This document shows, piece after piece, positions 1-10,994 of a DNA stretch of 64,000 nt. Position 1 is the first letter of the stretch, and every line of letters begins with the position of its first letter. The stretch covers positions 62,001-126,000 of the forward strand of contig NZ_SDDX01000014.1 of NCBI RefSeq assembly GCF_004115925.1, given 5' to 3'. A model generated the notes under the pieces. It was not told the DNA's origin. It did no database searches and was given only the letters and a program-made list of their open reading frames with translations. This stretch comes from Lelliottia nimipressuralis (GTDB lineage: Bacteria > Pseudomonadota > Gammaproteobacteria > Enterobacterales > Enterobacteriaceae). The position numbers and the translations under genes were made by a program.

Positions 1-57
1 AACGAACTCTTTACCCAGACCCTGCACGCGCTGCATGACGAGGAAAACAACGCATGA
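1..57 (+). CDS. sbcD: SbcD nuclease subunit, C-terminal end only
   Basis: Only the last 18 codons lie in the window, ending in TGA at 55-57. The stop overlaps the sbcC start as ATGA, the usual translational coupling of sbcD and sbcC. SbcD is the Mn-dependent nuclease subunit of the SbcCD complex, which cleaves hairpins and blocked DNA ends. The identification rests on position and coupling; the fragment itself carries no motif. Confidence 0.8.
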   Translation, partial: NELFTQTLHALHDEENNA

Positions 58-3000
58 AAATTCTCAGCCTGCGTCTGAAAAACCTCAACTCCCTGAAGGG
101 CGAGTGGAAAATCGACTTCACCGCCGAGCCGTTTGCCAGCAACGGCCTGTTTGCTATAACGGGCGCGACCGGTGCGGGTAAAACGACCCTGCTCGATGCC
201 ATCTGCCTGGCGCTGTACCACGAGACGCCGCGTCTGAACACGGTGTCGCAATCGCAAAACGATCTCATGACCCGCGACACGGCGGAGTGCCTCGCCGAAG
301 TGGAGTTCGAAGTGAAAGGCGTGGCCTATCGCGCATTCTGGAGCCAGAACCGCGCCCGTAACCAGCCGGACGGGAACTTACAGGCACCGCGCGTGGAGCT
401 TGCCCGGTGCGAAGACGGCAAAATTCTCGCCGATAAGGTGAAAGATAAACTCGATCTGACCGCCTCCCTGACCGGGCTGGATTATGGCCGTTTCACCCGT
501 TCGATGCTGCTGTCGCAGGGGCAGTTCGCGGCGTTTTTAAATGCCAAACCCAAAGAGCGCGCCGAGCTGCTGGAAGAGCTGACCGGCACCGAGATCTACG
601 GCCAAATCTCCGCCATGGTGTTTGAAAAACACAAAACGGCAAGAACCGAGCTGGAGATGCGCGAAGCGCAGGCGGCAGGCGTGGTGCTGCTGAGCGAAGA
701 ACAGCAACAGCAGCTCCATCAGGGTTTGCAAGCACTGACTGACGAAGAAAAAACGCTGCTCAGTGAACAGCAAAACCGCCAGGCACAACATCAGTGGCTA
801 GTGCGCAGCGAAGAGCTGGCGCGTGAACAGCTGCGCGCGCAATCGGCACATCAACAGGCGTTACAGGCACAAGCCGACGCCCAACCGGAACTGCTTAAAC
901 TGCAGCAGGCACAGCCTGCGCTGGCGCTGCGCCCGCTCTGGGACCGTCAGCAGGAGCAGGCGTCAACGCTCACCCGCACGCAGCAGCTGATTTCCGAAGT
1001 AAATACTCGCTTACTTTCACGCAAGGGGCAGCGGGCGCGGATCCGTAACGGCGCAATGCGTGAGGCAGAGCGGCTCCAGTCACAGCACAAATCGCTCGCC
1101 AGCTGGATAGACGAACACAACCACTTCGGTCTGTTGAGCCAGCACATTGGCGGCTGGCGCGCGTTATTTACCCAGCAGCAGCGGGATAAATCTCAGGCTG
1201 CGGCGCTGGGTAAGCGTCTGACTGAACTGCAACAAAAACTGGCCGCGCTGCCGCTCACTTCACTGACGCTATCCGCAGAAGAGACCGCACAGGCGTTAGA
1301 GCATCAGGTGCAGTATCGCCCGGCACGCCAGCGTCTCGCCACACTGCATGCCCGCTATCAGCCGCTGCAAAAACGGCTGATACAGATGCGCGCAACGCAG
1401 GAAAAAGACCAGGCCGCGCAAGCCACGCTTGATCAAACCCTGGCTGCGCGGCGCCAGCAGTACAAAGAGAAAAACCAGCACTATCTGGATCTGAAAACCC
1501 TGTGCGAACAGGAAGCGCTGATCAAGGGTCTGGAGGCGCACCGCGCCAGCCTCGAGGCGGGTAAACCCTGCCCGCTGTGCGGTGCAACCGAACATCCCGC
1601 CGTGGCGCAGTATCAGGCGCTGGAGGTTAGCGCTAACCAACGTCGCCGCGATGAACTGCACGCCGAAGTGAAACGGCTTGAAGAAGAGGGACTGTTGCTG
1701 CGCGGACAGCTAAAAGCGCTGGTAGACCAGCGTGAGCGCGAAGCCGCAGAGACCCTGACGCTCACTCAGGAGGAGCAAGCGCTCACACAGGAGTGGCAGT
1801 CGGTGTGCGCGTCACTGAAGGCGAGCCTGAACATTCAGGAAGATATTGCCCCCTGGCTGGAGGAGCAGGAGCAGTACGAGCGCCAGCTGTATCAGCTCAG
1901 CCAACGCCTGGCCTTGCAGAATCAGCTCAACGAACTGGAACAGCAGATTCACCAGATTCAGCAGCAGATTGATACCCAGCGCCAGACCTTGCTCAGTGCA
2001 TTAACGCCGCTCGCCCTTACCGCGCCGCAAGAGGGCGAAGAGAGCGCGTGGCTGGCACTGCGTGAAACCGAATCGAATGAGTGGCAGGAAAAGCAGAAGC
2101 AGCTGACGGCCCTTCAGGAACAAATGAACGCCCTGATGCCGCTTCTCGATACGCTGCCCGCATCCGAAGATGAAACGGCGGACGAGCCGGTCCCCGACAA
2201 CTGGCGCAATATTCACAACGACTGCATCTCCCTGCAAAGCCAGCTCGCCACCCTGCAACAGCAGGAACAGAGCGATCGCGAGCGTCTGGCACAGCTGCAA
2301 ACCCAGTTTGCTACTGCGCTCCAGGAGAGCAGTTTTGCCAGTGAAGCCGCGTTCCTTGCCGCACTGCTTGATAGCGATACCGTACGCAAGCTGGAACAGC
2401 TGAAACATACGCTGGAACAACAGCTCCAGCAATCCTCTGCGCTGGCCTTACAGGCGGATCAGCAGCGTCTGGAGCATATGGAAAAGCAACCGGAAGCGCT
2501 GCCGGAGGATTTGGACGTACAGGCATTGCAGGCGCAATTACAGCAACTGGCACAGCAGCTGCGCGAAAATACGACGCGTCAGGGCGAGATCCGCCAGCAG
2601 CTGAAGCAGGATAGCGATAACCATCTTCATCAGCAGGGCTTGATGCAGCAGATTGAAGAGGCCGCGCGTCTTGCCGATGACTGGGGATATCTGAACGCGC
2701 TGATCGGTTCCAGCACCGGCGACCGATTCCGTAAATTTGCCCAGGGGCTGACCCTCGATAATCTGGTGTGGCTGGCCAACCAGCAGCTCAACCGCCTGCA
2801 CGGGCGCTATCTGCTGCAACGCAAGGCCAGCGATGCGCTGGAGCTGGAAGTGGTCGATACCTGGCAGGCCGACGCCGTGCGCGATACGCGCACCCTCTCC
2901 GGCGGGGAGAGTTTCCTGGTAAGCCTTGCGCTGGCGCTGGCGCTGTCCGATCTGGTGAGCCATAAAACGCGAATAGATTCCCTGTTCCTTGATGAGGGCT

Positions 3001-3191
3001 TTGGGACGCTGGACAGCGAAACGCTGGACACAGCGCTGGATGCGCTCGATGCCCTGAACGCCACGGGCAAAACCATCGGCGTCATCAGCCATGTCGAGGC
3101 GATGAAAGAGCGCATACCGGTACAAATCAAAGTGAAGAAAATTAACGGGCTGGGGTACAGCAAGTTAGACAGAGCCTTTGCGGTGGAGTAA
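54..3191 (+). CDS. sbcC: SbcC, ATPase subunit of the SbcCD DNA hairpin nuclease
   Basis: SMC/Rad50-type ATPase of 1045 residues (E. coli about 1048). Walker A GATGAGKT lies at residues 37-44. Long Gln/Glu/Leu-rich coiled-coil arms flank a zinc hook CPLC at about 506-509. The ABC signature LSGGES is at 948-953 and Walker B (FLDEGFG) at about 978-984. With SbcD it forms the cytoplasmic complex that opens hairpins formed by palindromes and processes protein-blocked ends. The start overlaps the sbcD stop. A strong terminator follows at 3203. Confidence 0.97.
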   Translation: MKILSLRLKNLNSLKGEWKIDFTAEPFASNGLFAITGATGAGKTTLLDAICLALYHETPRLNTVSQSQNDLMTRDTAECLAEVEFEVKGVAYRAFWSQNRARNQPDGNLQAPRVELARCEDGKILADKVKDKLDLTASLTGLDYGRFTRSMLLSQGQFAAFLNAKPKERAELLEELTGTEIYGQISAMVFEKHKTARTELEMREAQAAGVVLLSEEQQQQLHQGLQALTDEEKTLLSEQQNRQAQHQWLVRSEELAREQLRAQSAHQQALQAQADAQPELLKLQQAQPALALRPLWDRQQEQASTLTRTQQLISEVNTRLLSRKGQRARIRNGAMREAERLQSQHKSLASWIDEHNHFGLLSQHIGGWRALFTQQQRDKSQAAALGKRLTELQQKLAALPLTSLTLSAEETAQALEHQVQYRPARQRLATLHARYQPLQKRLIQMRATQEKDQAAQATLDQTLAARRQQYKEKNQHYLDLKTLCEQEALIKGLEAHRASLEAGKPCPLCGATEHPAVAQYQALEVSANQRRRDELHAEVKRLEEEGLLLRGQLKALVDQREREAAETLTLTQEEQALTQEWQSVCASLKASLNIQEDIAPWLEEQEQYERQLYQLSQRLALQNQLNELEQQIHQIQQQIDTQRQTLLSALTPLALTAPQEGEESAWLALRETESNEWQEKQKQLTALQEQMNALMPLLDTLPASEDETADEPVPDNWRNIHNDCISLQSQLATLQQQEQSDRERLAQLQTQFATALQESSFASEAAFLAALLDSDTVRKLEQLKHTLEQQLQQSSALALQADQQRLEHMEKQPEALPEDLDVQALQAQLQQLAQQLRENTTRQGEIRQQLKQDSDNHLHQQGLMQQIEEAARLADDWGYLNALIGSSTGDRFRKFAQGLTLDNLVWLANQQLNRLHGRYLLQRKASDALELEVVDTWQADAVRDTRTLSGGESFLVSLALALALSDLVSHKTRIDSLFLDEGFGTLDSETLDTALDALDALNATGKTIGVISHVEAMKERIPVQIKVKKINGLGYSKLDRAFAVE

Positions 3192-3202
3192 GCGCGATCA
3201 AG

Positions 3203-3228
3203 GGGGGCTTTCCGGCCCCCATTCTTTT
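3203..3228 (+). terminator. Rho-independent terminator after sbcDC
   Basis: A GGGGGC/GCCCCC stem with a six-base loop is followed by a T-rich tract, 11 bases after the sbcC stop. Confidence 0.8.
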
Positions 3229-3449
3229 ATGCCAGGGGGATTACAAATCGCAAAAAGTGTGACGGCGATCAAAAAGCCATTTTCAATATTACTTACCCTA
3301 TGGCGACGTTTTTCGCTCCCATAAGATATTTCTAACTCGCATATTACCCACCGTTCCGTTGTGGTTGATTTCTTGTTTCTTATTATCTGGCTTACTCAGG
3401 TCAGTGGATATTATTCACTGGTCGGGAGCAACATTTTACTGAGGGCTTT

Positions 3450-3809
3450 ATGCGCTATTTGCTTCCTGTTTTATTACCGATTGCTCTGGCTGGTTGTGCA
3501 ACGGTATCCACCACTAAAACTATTCAGGTCACACCACAACCCGGCGCCGATCATATTGTTGTAGATACTAATGCCACCGCACGCTGCAAAGATATTCTGT
3601 TTATTATCACCTGCAAAGTGAATTTAGACATGACGCCGGTTGGGGTGATGGAAAATGCGCCCGCAACGGCATTCGTTGCAGCGCCAGCACCTGCCGCCAA
3701 CGAGACCGTGGCAACCCGACTGGAAGAACTGGATAAGTTAAAGTCTCAGAAACTTATTAGTACCAAAGAATACCAGGCAAAACGTACTGAGATTTTGAGA
3801 GGCTTATAA
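3450..3809 (+). CDS. Lipoprotein with C-terminal SHOCT-like segment
   Basis: A 119-residue predicted lipoprotein. The signal peptide ends in the lipobox LAGC (Cys at about 16). A central block has two cysteines in a CKD...C arrangement, then comes an Ala/Pro-rich linker of about 25 residues, and residues about 90-119 look like a SHOCT oligomerisation motif (LEELDKLKSQKLISTKEY). The product resembles the next gene over its N-terminal half, so the two look like a tandem duplication. The genes overlap by one base (TAATG), implying coupling. The pair occupies the place of araJ in E. coli. The function is unknown to me; an envelope role is an inference. Confidence 0.75.
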   Translation: MRYLLPVLLPIALAGCATVSTTKTIQVTPQPGADHIVVDTNATARCKDILFIITCKVNLDMTPVGVMENAPATAFVAAPAPAANETVATRLEELDKLKSQKLISTKEYQAKRTEILRGL

Positions 3810-4012
3810 TGAAAAAAACAGGTTGTATTTCGTTGGCGATTGCCGCTTTCTTATTACAAGGTTGTGTCAATATCGGCACGTCAAAATCCGTTTCTATTCC
3901 GGTTAATCCATCGCAGAAAAGCATGCTAGTGACCAGCACCGCGACCGTTCACTGCAAAGATTATTTCATCTTCTTTAAATGCAATATCGATGTAAACACA
4001 CAGTCCATGTAA
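3809..4012 (+). CDS. Small lipoprotein, paralogue of the preceding gene
   Basis: A 67-residue predicted lipoprotein with lipobox LQGC (Cys at about 19). The mature part shares the order of the upstream protein: a Lys/Ser-rich strand, then a VTSTATVHCKD segment, then FKCNIDV, with the same two cysteines spaced as in the neighbour. It lacks the linker and the SHOCT-like tail. Its start codon overlaps the stop of the first gene. The conserved cysteine pair may form a disulphide in the periplasm. Function not recognised. Confidence 0.7.
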   Translation: MKKTGCISLAIAAFLLQGCVNIGTSKSVSIPVNPSQKSMLVTSTATVHCKDYFIFFKCNIDVNTQSM

Positions 4013-4050
4013 ACCTATTTATCAGCAACGCTTATCATTCCTGATAAAAT

Positions 4051-4081
4051 AAAAAGCCTGACGTTTTACATCAGGCTTTTT
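4051..4081. terminator. Bidirectional terminator between lipoprotein pair and mak
   Basis: AAAAAGCCTGA and TCAGGCTTTTT form an 11-bp stem with a 9-base loop. T-runs occur on both strands, so it can serve both the lipoprotein pair (plus) and mak (minus), which converge here. Confidence 0.85.
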
Positions 4082-4103
4082 CACAGCTGAATACAACGGA
4101 CGA

Positions 4104-5009
4104 TCAGTTAGGCCACAACCACGCCGCGCCACGCACGCCGCTGGAATCACCGTGCACCGCTTTGCGGATCGGCGTTTCGCATTCACCGCCGAACACCCAC
4201 TGCTTCACCAGCTGCGGAACCGTGGTGTAGATACGGTCGACGTTGCTCATCCCGCCGCCCAGCACGATCACATCCGGGTCGAGAATGTTCACCACGTGCG
4301 CCAGAGATTTCGCCAGGCGCATTTCATAGCGGCTCAGCGCCAGTTCGGCCACCGCATCCTGCTCTTCTACCAGACGCATAATTTCGTTGCCCTTGAGCGG
4401 TTGTCCGCTCAGGCGACGGTAGTCGGTGGCAAATCCGGTCCCGGAGATGAAGGTTTCGATACAGCCCTGTTTGCCGCAATAGCATGGCACTTCGGCGCGG
4501 TATTTCAGTTCGTCTTCGTCCATCCACGGCAGCGGATTGTGTCCCCACTCGCCCGCCGTCCCGTTGCCGCCGATATGGGCGCGACCGTTGAAGGCCACGC
4601 CTGCACCACAGCCAGTGCCGATAATGACCGCAAATACGGTCTGTGCGCCCGCCGCCGCGCCGTCAATCGCTTCGGAGACAGCAAGGCAGTTGGCGTCATT
4701 TGCCAGTCGCACTTCGCGGTTCAGGCGCGCGCTCAGATCTTTATCAAACGGCTGACCGTTGAGCCATGTGGAGTTCGCGTTTTTTACCACGCCGGTGTAA
4801 GGCGAAATCGAGCCTGGAATCCCCATCCCAACCGAGCCGGTCTGCCCTGTGGCTTTTTCCGCCATGTCCACCAGCTGTGCGATGGTTTCGATAGTCTGCT
4901 GGTAGTCGTCACGTGGCGTCGGAAGACGATGTCTAAAGAGCTGCTCGCCGCGATCGCTCAGCGCAATGACTTCTGTTTTGGTGCCGCCCAAATCAATACC
5001 AATACGCAC
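4104..5009 (-). CDS. mak: Fructokinase (ROK family)
   Basis: A 301-residue ROK-family sugar kinase that phosphorylates fructose to fructose-6-phosphate in the cytoplasm. The phosphate-binding motif DLGGTKT is at the N terminus. The ROK zinc site follows the HNPLPW segment as CYCGKQGC, and the adenosine motif is near [11 protein letters not shown] chose the GTG start at 5009 because it gives the E. coli length and follows AGGAGAG; longer starts add residues unlike the family. Transcribed divergently from rdgC. Confidence 0.95.
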   Translation of the reverse strand: MRIGIDLGGTKTEVIALSDRGEQLFRHRLPTPRDDYQQTIETIAQLVDMAEKATGQTGSVGMGIPGSISPYTGVVKNANSTWLNGQPFDKDLSARLNREVRLANDANCLAVSEAIDGAAAGAQTVFAVIIGTGCGAGVAFNGRAHIGGNGTAGEWGHNPLPWMDEDELKYRAEVPCYCGKQGCIETFISGTGFATDYRRLSGQPLKGNEIMRLVEEQDAVAELALSRYEMRLAKSLAHVVNILDPDVIVLGGGMSNVDRIYTTVPQLVKQWVFGGECETPIRKAVHGDSSGVRGAAWLWPN

Positions 5010-5132
5010 AGGACTCTCCTCATTATTTTGATTATCAACAGAGTAGAAGCAGGCTACCCGATTAGCAATGCAAGCACTGCCACAATTCGTTATCATGCCC
5101 GCTGATTTAACGACAAGGCCGTGGAAATTATC

Positions 5133-6047
5133 ATGCTGTGGTTCAAAAATTTGATGGTTTACCGTCTCAGCCGCGACGTTTCGCTGCGTGCGGAAGAGAT
5201 GGAAAAACAGTTAGCCGCTTACACCTTTACCCCATGCGGTAGCCAGGATATGGCAAAAACCGGTTGGGTTTCTCCGATGGGTTCTCAAAGCGATGCGCTG
5301 ACCCACTCGACAACCAATGGTCAAATCATTCTTTGCGCGCGCCAGGAACAGAAAATCCTGCCGTCACCGGTGGTGAAGCAGGCGCTGGAAGCGAAGATCT
5401 TCAAGCTGGAGGCCGAACAGGGCCGCAAGCTGAAAAAAACGGAAAAAGATTCCCTGAAGGATGAAGTGCTGCACTCTCTGCTGCCTCGCGCCTTTAGCCG
5501 ATTCAGCCAGACCATGATGTGGATCGACACCGTGAACGGTCTGATCATGGTGGACTGCGCCAGCGCCAAGAAAGCAGAAGATACGCTGGCTCTGCTGCGT
5601 AAAAGCCTGGGCTCGCTGCCGGTGGTTCCGCTGGCGATGGAAAATCCGATTGAACTGACCCTCACCGAATGGGTTCGCAGCGGCAGCGCGGCACAAGGTT
5701 TCCAGCTGCTGGACGAAGCCGAGCTAAAAGCGATCCTCGAAGATGGCGGCGTGATCCGCGCGAAGAAGCAGGATCTGGTCTGCGACGAAATCGCAGTTCA
5801 TATCGAAGCCGGCAAACTGGTGACCAAGCTGGCACTCGACTGGCAGCAGCGCATTCAGTTCGTGATGTGCGACGATGGCTCGATTAAGCGTCTGAAGTTC
5901 TGCGATGAGTTGCGCGATCAAAACGAAGATATCGATCGTGAAGATTTCGCCCAGCGTTTTGATGCGGACTTTATCCTGATGACGGGTGAGCTGGCGGCAT
6001 TGATTCAGAATCTGGTGGAAGGTTTAGGCGGCGAAGCGCAGCGCTAA
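5133..6047 (+). CDS. rdgC: Recombination-associated protein RdgC
   Basis: A 304-residue nucleoid-associated protein. In E. coli it forms a ring-shaped dimer around double-stranded DNA and restrains RecA. The sequence matches the E. coli protein from [14 protein letters not shown] to the GGEAQR C terminus. The start at 5133 matches the known N terminus rather than the ATG 12 bases upstream. It lies divergent from mak and is closed by a strong REP-like terminator. Confidence 0.96.
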   Translation: MLWFKNLMVYRLSRDVSLRAEEMEKQLAAYTFTPCGSQDMAKTGWVSPMGSQSDALTHSTTNGQIILCARQEQKILPSPVVKQALEAKIFKLEAEQGRKLKKTEKDSLKDEVLHSLLPRAFSRFSQTMMWIDTVNGLIMVDCASAKKAEDTLALLRKSLGSLPVVPLAMENPIELTLTEWVRSGSAAQGFQLLDEAELKAILEDGGVIRAKKQDLVCDEIAVHIEAGKLVTKLALDWQQRIQFVMCDDGSIKRLKFCDELRDQNEDIDREDFAQRFDADFILMTGELAALIQNLVEGLGGEAQR

Positions 6048-6066
6048 ATTCTCAAATCAGAAAAGC

Positions 6067-6101
6067 AGGCCGGGTCAGCGTCAACGCTACCCGGCCTTTT
6101 T

Positions 6102-6104
<3 letters not shown>
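6067..6104. terminator. Terminator/REP-like hairpin between rdgC and ppnP
   Basis: GGCCGGGT-AGCG pairs with CGCT-ACCCGGCC around a 4-base loop, followed by seven T on the plus strand. The GCCGGGT...ACCCGGC arms are REP-like. rdgC and ppnP converge on it. Confidence 0.85.
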
Positions 6105-6422
<318 letters not shown>

Positions 6423-6460
6423 CTATAGGGGCCATCCTCCGTGCCTGTCACGCAAAATCA

Positions 6461-7138
6461 TCAGGCCAGTAATTCAGACGCCAGACGGGTTACCAGAACG
6501 TTCGAGAGCAGCACCGGTACATCGAGGGCTTTTTGCAACAAATCACGATGTCGCTGGTGAAAACCGAGACAATCGAGCATCAAAACGTCAGCGCCCTGCT
6601 CCAGCAGTTCACGTCCTGCTGATATCAGTTTGGCTTCGCTATCCCAGATCGGGTTTGCCAGGGCAAACAGCGGCGGTTTTTGCAGAACTTTCCACTTCGC
6701 TATCTGGTTCTCCAGCAGTTCTGCAATCGGCACGATTACCCCGACCTGATGCCCGTCGACAATCGAGGCCACCAGCGGAGGGATAATCCGCATCGGTTCA
6801 AGGAGGATAGCGTTTCGCGCCATAAGACCCGAAATCGGGGCGGTGCTCATTAACAGGATGACGTCATATCCTTGATTATCGAGCACTTCGATCACGCCCT
6901 GTAAAGCACGCTCGATTTTGTGATGTGAAACATGCGCGAGTTTACCGTCGCTTAACAATGTCGGCAGGGTCACCTCATTATCTGCAGGTGCGTAGTCTTC
7001 CATGACCTCTTCCCGACTCATCTTACCGAGCAGGCTAAGATGGGTGATTTGCTGTTCGGAGACATGCTCAGTTAAGAGCGGTAACACTTCGCTGACAGGG
7101 ACCACCCCGATGGTGAGGATCGCCAATGTTGCCTTCAT
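6461..7138 (-). CDS. aroM: AroM family protein
   Basis: A 225-residue protein of the AroM family, the same length as in E. coli. In E. coli it is co-transcribed with aroL and yaiA and is TyrR-regulated, but its biochemical role is not established. Recognisable segments are the N-terminal LAILTIG, the central [15 protein letters not shown] and the [17 protein letters not shown] block near the C terminus. The fold resembles the Asp/Glu/hydantoin racemase group. A 238-base gap separates it from yaiA, so a separate promoter is possible. Confidence 0.93.
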   Translation of the reverse strand: MKATLAILTIGVVPVSEVLPLLTEHVSEQQITHLSLLGKMSREEVMEDYAPADNEVTLPTLLSDGKLAHVSHHKIERALQGVIEVLDNQGYDVILLMSTAPISGLMARNAILLEPMRIIPPLVASIVDGHQVGVIVPIAELLENQIAKWKVLQKPPLFALANPIWDSEAKLISAGRELLEQGADVLMLDCLGFHQRHRDLLQKALDVPVLLSNVLVTRLASELLA

Positions 7139-7376
7139 CGTTTTCGCCTTTCTTCACTACCATTGCGATAATACAGGCACAAGCTCAATACGCTGCGCGG
7201 TTCTTGTTTCAGCTTAAACAGGTCAAAAGCGTAGCAGCATATCCCTACACCGAAATGTAAAGATCCAACGCCCGGTCTGAATCTCACTGTAATAACTAAA
7301 TATTAACCCCCACTTAACATTCACGCTGAGTTAAAAGTGTGATTCAGGCACGGTTGTTATCGATTTCAGATTTGTA

Positions 7377-7568
7377 TCAGGACTTTTCAGGATCTTCGTA
7401 GCGGCGCTTGGCATCCAGTGCTTCCTGCTCAGTTTCATGTTCGCTGATCAGGGAGTCCGGCTTTGGGTGGTCCGCACGCAGTTGATACCAGGTCACGGTT
7501 TGGGCACCGGTGCCTTTTTCAATAGTGACAATGCGCGCTTCACGTGGGTATGGCGGTCTGGTTGGCAT
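7377..7568 (-). CDS. yaiA: Small protein YaiA
   Basis: A 63-residue soluble protein matching YaiA, with a basic N terminus ([12 protein letters not shown]) and a WYQLRAD core. It lies 44 bases downstream of aroL and is likely co-transcribed with it, as in E. coli. The molecular function is not known. Confidence 0.93.
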   Translation of the reverse strand: MPTRPPYPREARIVTIEKGTGAQTVTWYQLRADHPKPDSLISEHETEQEALDAKRRYEDPEKS

Positions 7569-7612
7569 AGTTCATCCTTTTTTAACGGCTAAACTATGAG
7601 TATAGACGCCTG

Positions 7613-8137
7613 CTAGCTGGCGCAAGCCAAACGCAGGGCGGTAACAATCTGATTTACGACCTGTTCCGGCGACTGTGCGGCGTCGATCACGTGGTGCGCC
7701 GCTTCGCGATACAGGGCGTCGCGCTCGGCGAGAATCTCGCTCACCTCTTCGCTGATTGGTTTCCCGGTCAGCGTAGGGCGTTGCCCCTCTTCCGGGAATG
7801 CTTCAAGGCGCTCCACCAGGGTAGACACGGGCGCGCACAGGTAAATCACAATCCCTTTCTCGCGCATAAACTGGCGATTACGCTCTGCGAGGATAATGCC
7901 GCCGCCGGTAGCAATGATGGTCGACGGTGCGGTTACCGCTTCCAGCGTGTCGCTTTCACGCGCGCGGAAACTTTCCCAGCCTTCTTTTTCGACAATCTCG
8001 GCAATGGTCTGGCGGGCCTGAGTTTGCAGCCAGTGATCGGTATCGACAAACTGGCTCTGACTGACACGCGCCAGTTCAAGGCCGACGGTCGTTTTACCGC
8101 AGCCACGGGGGCCAACTAAAAAGATGGGTTGGGTCAT
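7613..8137 (-). CDS. aroL: Shikimate kinase II
   Basis: Phosphorylates shikimate to shikimate-3-phosphate in the chorismate pathway. It is 174 residues long, equal to E. coli AroL. The P-loop GPRGCGKTT is at residues 8-16, the shikimate-binding GGG motif is in IATGGGII, and the RPTL lid segment follows. The start at 8137 is chosen by family length; the upstream in-frame ATG adds nine unrelated residues. TrpR and TyrR sites lie upstream. Confidence 0.97.
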   Translation of the reverse strand: MTQPIFLVGPRGCGKTTVGLELARVSQSQFVDTDHWLQTQARQTIAEIVEKEGWESFRARESDTLEAVTAPSTIIATGGGIILAERNRQFMREKGIVIYLCAPVSTLVERLEAFPEEGQRPTLTGKPISEEVSEILAERDALYREAAHHVIDAAQSPEQVVNQIVTALRLACAS

Positions 8138-8198
8138 AGCCAGGTGTTCCCCTTGATACCGCATGGTTGCGGTGTGTAATGTCGAAAAACGAGCAATA

Positions 8199-8218
8199 AT
8201 ACCATTAAACTAGTACGC
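8199..8218 (-). promoter_or_regulatory. TrpR operator upstream of aroL
   Basis: On the minus strand this reads GCGTACTAGTTTAATGGTA, nearly identical to the TrpR operator I recall upstream of E. coli aroL, with its ACTAGT half site. It lies about 60-80 bases before the aroL start. Confidence 0.75.
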
Positions 8219-8226
8219 AAGGTAAC

Positions 8227-8244
8227 TGTAAAAATAGGATTACA
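8227..8244 (-). promoter_or_regulatory. TyrR box upstream of aroL
   Basis: TGTAAA-N6-ATTACA, one mismatch from the TyrR consensus TGTAAA-N6-TTTACA. Another TGTAAA half site lies nearby at about 8298-8303, and TTTACTGTAAA lies at about 8336-8346. E. coli aroL has several such boxes. Confidence 0.65.
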
Positions 8245-8407
8245 ACAAGATTATGTTTGTATGACAGAGAGCGTCTGGCGTGCTTTTAACGCTTGTTCTC
8301 TGTAAAGAAATTATTGCATGAGCGGGTACGTCAACTTTACTGTAAAGCACCAGGCGATGACAACCCTGCGGTTGCCACACTATATCACAAAACAGCAATG
8401 CTTATCA

Positions 8408-8866
8408 TTACGCAGTACGGCGCTTCACTTCCAGCAGCCATTTATCCAGCTCGGCCGCGAACTGCTGACGGTCACGCTGCGAGAGCGAATCCGGCCCACC
8501 GGTCTGCACACCGCTGGCCCGCAGGGTATCCATAAAATCACGCATGGTCAGCTTTTGGCGGATCGTCGCCGGTGAGTAGCGTTCACCGCGCGGATTCAGC
8601 GCCGCTGCGCCTTTCTCCAGCACCTCTGCCGCCAAAGGAATATCGGCAGTAATCACCAAATCCTCAGGGCTGCACAGGCGCACAATTTCGTTATCTGCCA
8701 CGTCAAACCCGGCCGGAACGCGCATTGAACGGATAAATTTCGACGGCGGAATACGCAGATTCTGGTTTGCCACCAGCGTTAGCGGCATCTGCACGCGCTC
8801 AGCCGCGCGGAATAAAATCTCTTTAATGACATTCGGACACGCATCCGCATCCACCCAAATCGCCAT
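8408..8866 (-). CDS. yaiI: UPF0178 protein YaiI
   Basis: A 152-residue protein matching YaiI in length. The N-terminal WVDADACP motif and the later [10 protein letters not shown] segment carry acidic residues typical of a PIN/NYN-like nuclease fold (DUF188). The start at 8866 gives the family N terminus [11 protein letters not shown]. The role is uncertain; a nuclease activity is an inference from the fold. It is divergent from proC. Confidence 0.93.
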   Translation of the reverse strand: MAIWVDADACPNVIKEILFRAAERVQMPLTLVANQNLRIPPSKFIRSMRVPAGFDVADNEIVRLCSPEDLVITADIPLAAEVLEKGAAALNPRGERYSPATIRQKLTMRDFMDTLRASGVQTGGPDSLSQRDRQQFAAELDKWLLEVKRRTA

Positions 8867-8963
8867 ACTTTCTCCCCTGGATGACATTGGTGGCTATTGT
8901 CGCCTGCTTTTCGTTGTTAAGCTATAAATCAGAACTCACAACGGATAATAACGGAGAGACGTG

Positions 8964-9773
8964 ATGGACAAAAAAATCGGTTTTATCGGCTGCGGCAATA
9001 TGGGAAAAGCCATTCTCGGCGGTCTGATTGCCAGCGGTCAGGTATTGCCAGGGCAGATTTGGGTCTATACCCCGTCACCGGATAAAGTTGCCGCGCTGCA
9101 TGATGAATACGGCATTAATGCCGCCGAAAGCGCACAGGATGTCGCGCAGATTGCCGACATCGTCTTTGGCGCCGTTAAACCTAACATCATGATTAAAGTG
9201 CTGAGCGACATCACCTCCAGCCTGAACAAAGACACGCTGGTGGTCTCCATTGCGGCAGGCGTGACCCTCGATCAGCTGGCACGCGCCCTGGGCCACGACC
9301 GAAAAATTGTCCGCGCGATGCCGAACACGCCGTCGCTGGTCAATGCAGGAATGACCTCCGTGACGCCTAACGCGCTGGTAACAGCAGAAGACGTGGCCGA
9401 TGTGCTGAACATCTTCCGCTGCTTTGGCGAAGCAGAAGTGATTGCCGAATCGATGATCCATCCGGTGGTGGGCGTCAGCGGTTCCGCGCCTGCGTATGTG
9501 TTCATGTTTATCGAAGCGATGGCCGATGCCGCCGTGCTCGGCGGGATGCCGCGCGCGCAGGCTTACAAATTTGCCGCGCAGGCGGTAATGGGCTCCGCTA
9601 AAATGGTGCTGGAAACGGGTAAACATCCAGGCGAACTGAAAGACATGGTTTGTTCACCGGGCGGCACCACCATTGAAGCCGTGCGCGTTCTCGAAGAGCG
9701 CGGATTCCGCTCGGCGGTGATTGAAGCGATGAATAAGTGCATGGAAAAATCAGAGAGTCTCAGCAAATCCTGA
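8964..9773 (+). CDS. proC: Pyrroline-5-carboxylate reductase
   Basis: Catalyses the last step of proline synthesis, NAD(P)H-dependent reduction of pyrroline-5-carboxylate. It is 269 residues long, as in E. coli. The N-terminal Rossmann motif is GFIGCGNMGKA, and the C-terminal dimer domain carries the signature around SPGGTTIEAV. The ATG at 8964 follows GGAGAGAC; a GTG immediately before it is less likely. Divergent from yaiI. Confidence 0.97.
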   Translation: MDKKIGFIGCGNMGKAILGGLIASGQVLPGQIWVYTPSPDKVAALHDEYGINAAESAQDVAQIADIVFGAVKPNIMIKVLSDITSSLNKDTLVVSIAAGVTLDQLARALGHDRKIVRAMPNTPSLVNAGMTSVTPNALVTAEDVADVLNIFRCFGEAEVIAESMIHPVVGVSGSAPAYVFMFIEAMADAAVLGGMPRAQAYKFAAQAVMGSAKMVLETGKHPGELKDMVCSPGGTTIEAVRVLEERGFRSAVIEAMNKCMEKSESLSKS

Positions 9774-9789
9774 TGACGCGCGCCGGGCG

Positions 9790-10905
9790 TCAGGCTGCCA
9801 CTTCGGTGCGGTTGCGTCCGGCATTTTTCGCTTTGTAGAGCGCCACATCGGCGGCTTTTAGCCACTCGCGATAATGGCCAAATTCAGGCGTTAACGTTGC
9901 CACACCAACGCTTATCCGCAGTCGTACCTGCGGCGCGCAGGGTAGCGTTAAGGTTGCCAGCCGCTCATGGACACGCGACATGGCCGCAATGGCACTCTCC
10001 GCTGGCGTGCCGCTCATGATCACCGCAAATTCGTCACCACCGAAGCGCCCGATAAGATCCCCGGCGCGCAACGCTAGTTGCAACTGTCGGGTGACGGCAA
10101 TGATCGCCTCATCGCCCACATCATGCCCCCAGGTATCGTTGATACTCTTGAAATGATCGATGTCGATAATCAGGATCGCCGCCTCGCGATGGCTGCGCCG
10201 ACAGGTGTCGTATTCATTGCGCAATAAAATTTCCCAGTGACGTCGGTTAAACACGCCGGTCATACCGTCGCGGGTGCTCATCAGCTCCAGACGGCGCTTG
10301 TGCTCTGCCAGACGGATGGCGGTCTGATAGCTGACCCAGGCAAAATAGACTGGGTAGAGAACCATCGCCGGCAGCGCCAGCCAGAGTTCCTGCGAAGAGA
10401 GGGTAAAGGTGGGAGAGACACCGGTGAGTTTCAGGGTGATCAGGGCCGCAATAATCGTCAAGGTTGCACCAGCAGTGAACAATTTGACGCCCCCTGCCCC
10501 CATCAGATTCATGCCTATCATTATTGTCAGTGCCGCCGTGGGAAGTACATTCAGCCCCATCAGCCCCATCCAGATCCCCGCCATAATGGCATCGACTTTC
10601 AGGTTCTTTATTTCGCTGGCTCGCGGATCGGCGGCGCGGTAAGCCAGCTGCCAGGCGAGATGTGGCCAGACAAACGCCCAGCCCACCAGCACCAGCCACC
10701 AGAGGCCAGGCGGAGACTGGGCGACCAGCGCGCCTGCGACAGGGAAAAACATCGCCGCTAACCCGAACATCCGCGGCAGTCTTACCCGCCGGGCAAATCG
10801 GATTCCGGAACGGTGGTGGTCATCCTGAGAAAGGTTCTGGGGCCACTCTTCTCGCGTGACGTCTTTATTGTAAAAGTTATCGTCATTCATAATTTTTGGG
10901 AACAT
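9790..10905 (-). CDS. dgcC: Diguanylate cyclase DgcC (AdrA/YaiC)
   Basis: Makes cyclic-di-GMP for cellulose activation; in E. coli and Salmonella its transcription depends on CsgD. The 371 residues match E. coli. The N-terminal MASE2 membrane domain has several hydrophobic segments (about 45-190). The C-terminal GGDEF domain has the intact active motif at 289-293 and an RxxD inhibitory site (RAGD, 280-283). The gene converges on proC with a 16-base gap. Confidence 0.95.
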   Translation of the reverse strand: MFPKIMNDDNFYNKDVTREEWPQNLSQDDHHRSGIRFARRVRLPRMFGLAAMFFPVAGALVAQSPPGLWWLVLVGWAFVWPHLAWQLAYRAADPRASEIKNLKVDAIMAGIWMGLMGLNVLPTAALTIMIGMNLMGAGGVKLFTAGATLTIIAALITLKLTGVSPTFTLSSQELWLALPAMVLYPVYFAWVSYQTAIRLAEHKRRLELMSTRDGMTGVFNRRHWEILLRNEYDTCRRSHREAAILIIDIDHFKSINDTWGHDVGDEAIIAVTRQLQLALRAGDLIGRFGGDEFAVIMSGTPAESAIAAMSRVHERLATLTLPCAPQVRLRISVGVATLTPEFGHYREWLKAADVALYKAKNAGRNRTEVAA

Positions 10906-10960
10906 TCTGAAACATTTCCCAAATTATAGAGACGGGTGTTGTGGGGAAAGTATGAAATTT

Positions 10961-10988
10961 CGGGTGAGCCGCTGGCACCGCTCACCCG
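10961..10988 (-). terminator. Hairpin downstream of psiF
   Basis: CGGGTGAGC pairs with GCTCACCCG (9 bp, 10-base loop). It lies just after the psiF stop on the minus strand and is followed by a short A/T-rich run rather than a clean T tract. Confidence 0.55.
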
Positions 10989-10994
10989 TTAGGA

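Noticed and set aside
4152..5105. A 317-codon open frame opposite mak
   Set aside because: Antisense shadow of mak; the mak strand shows all ROK motifs and the E. coli length.
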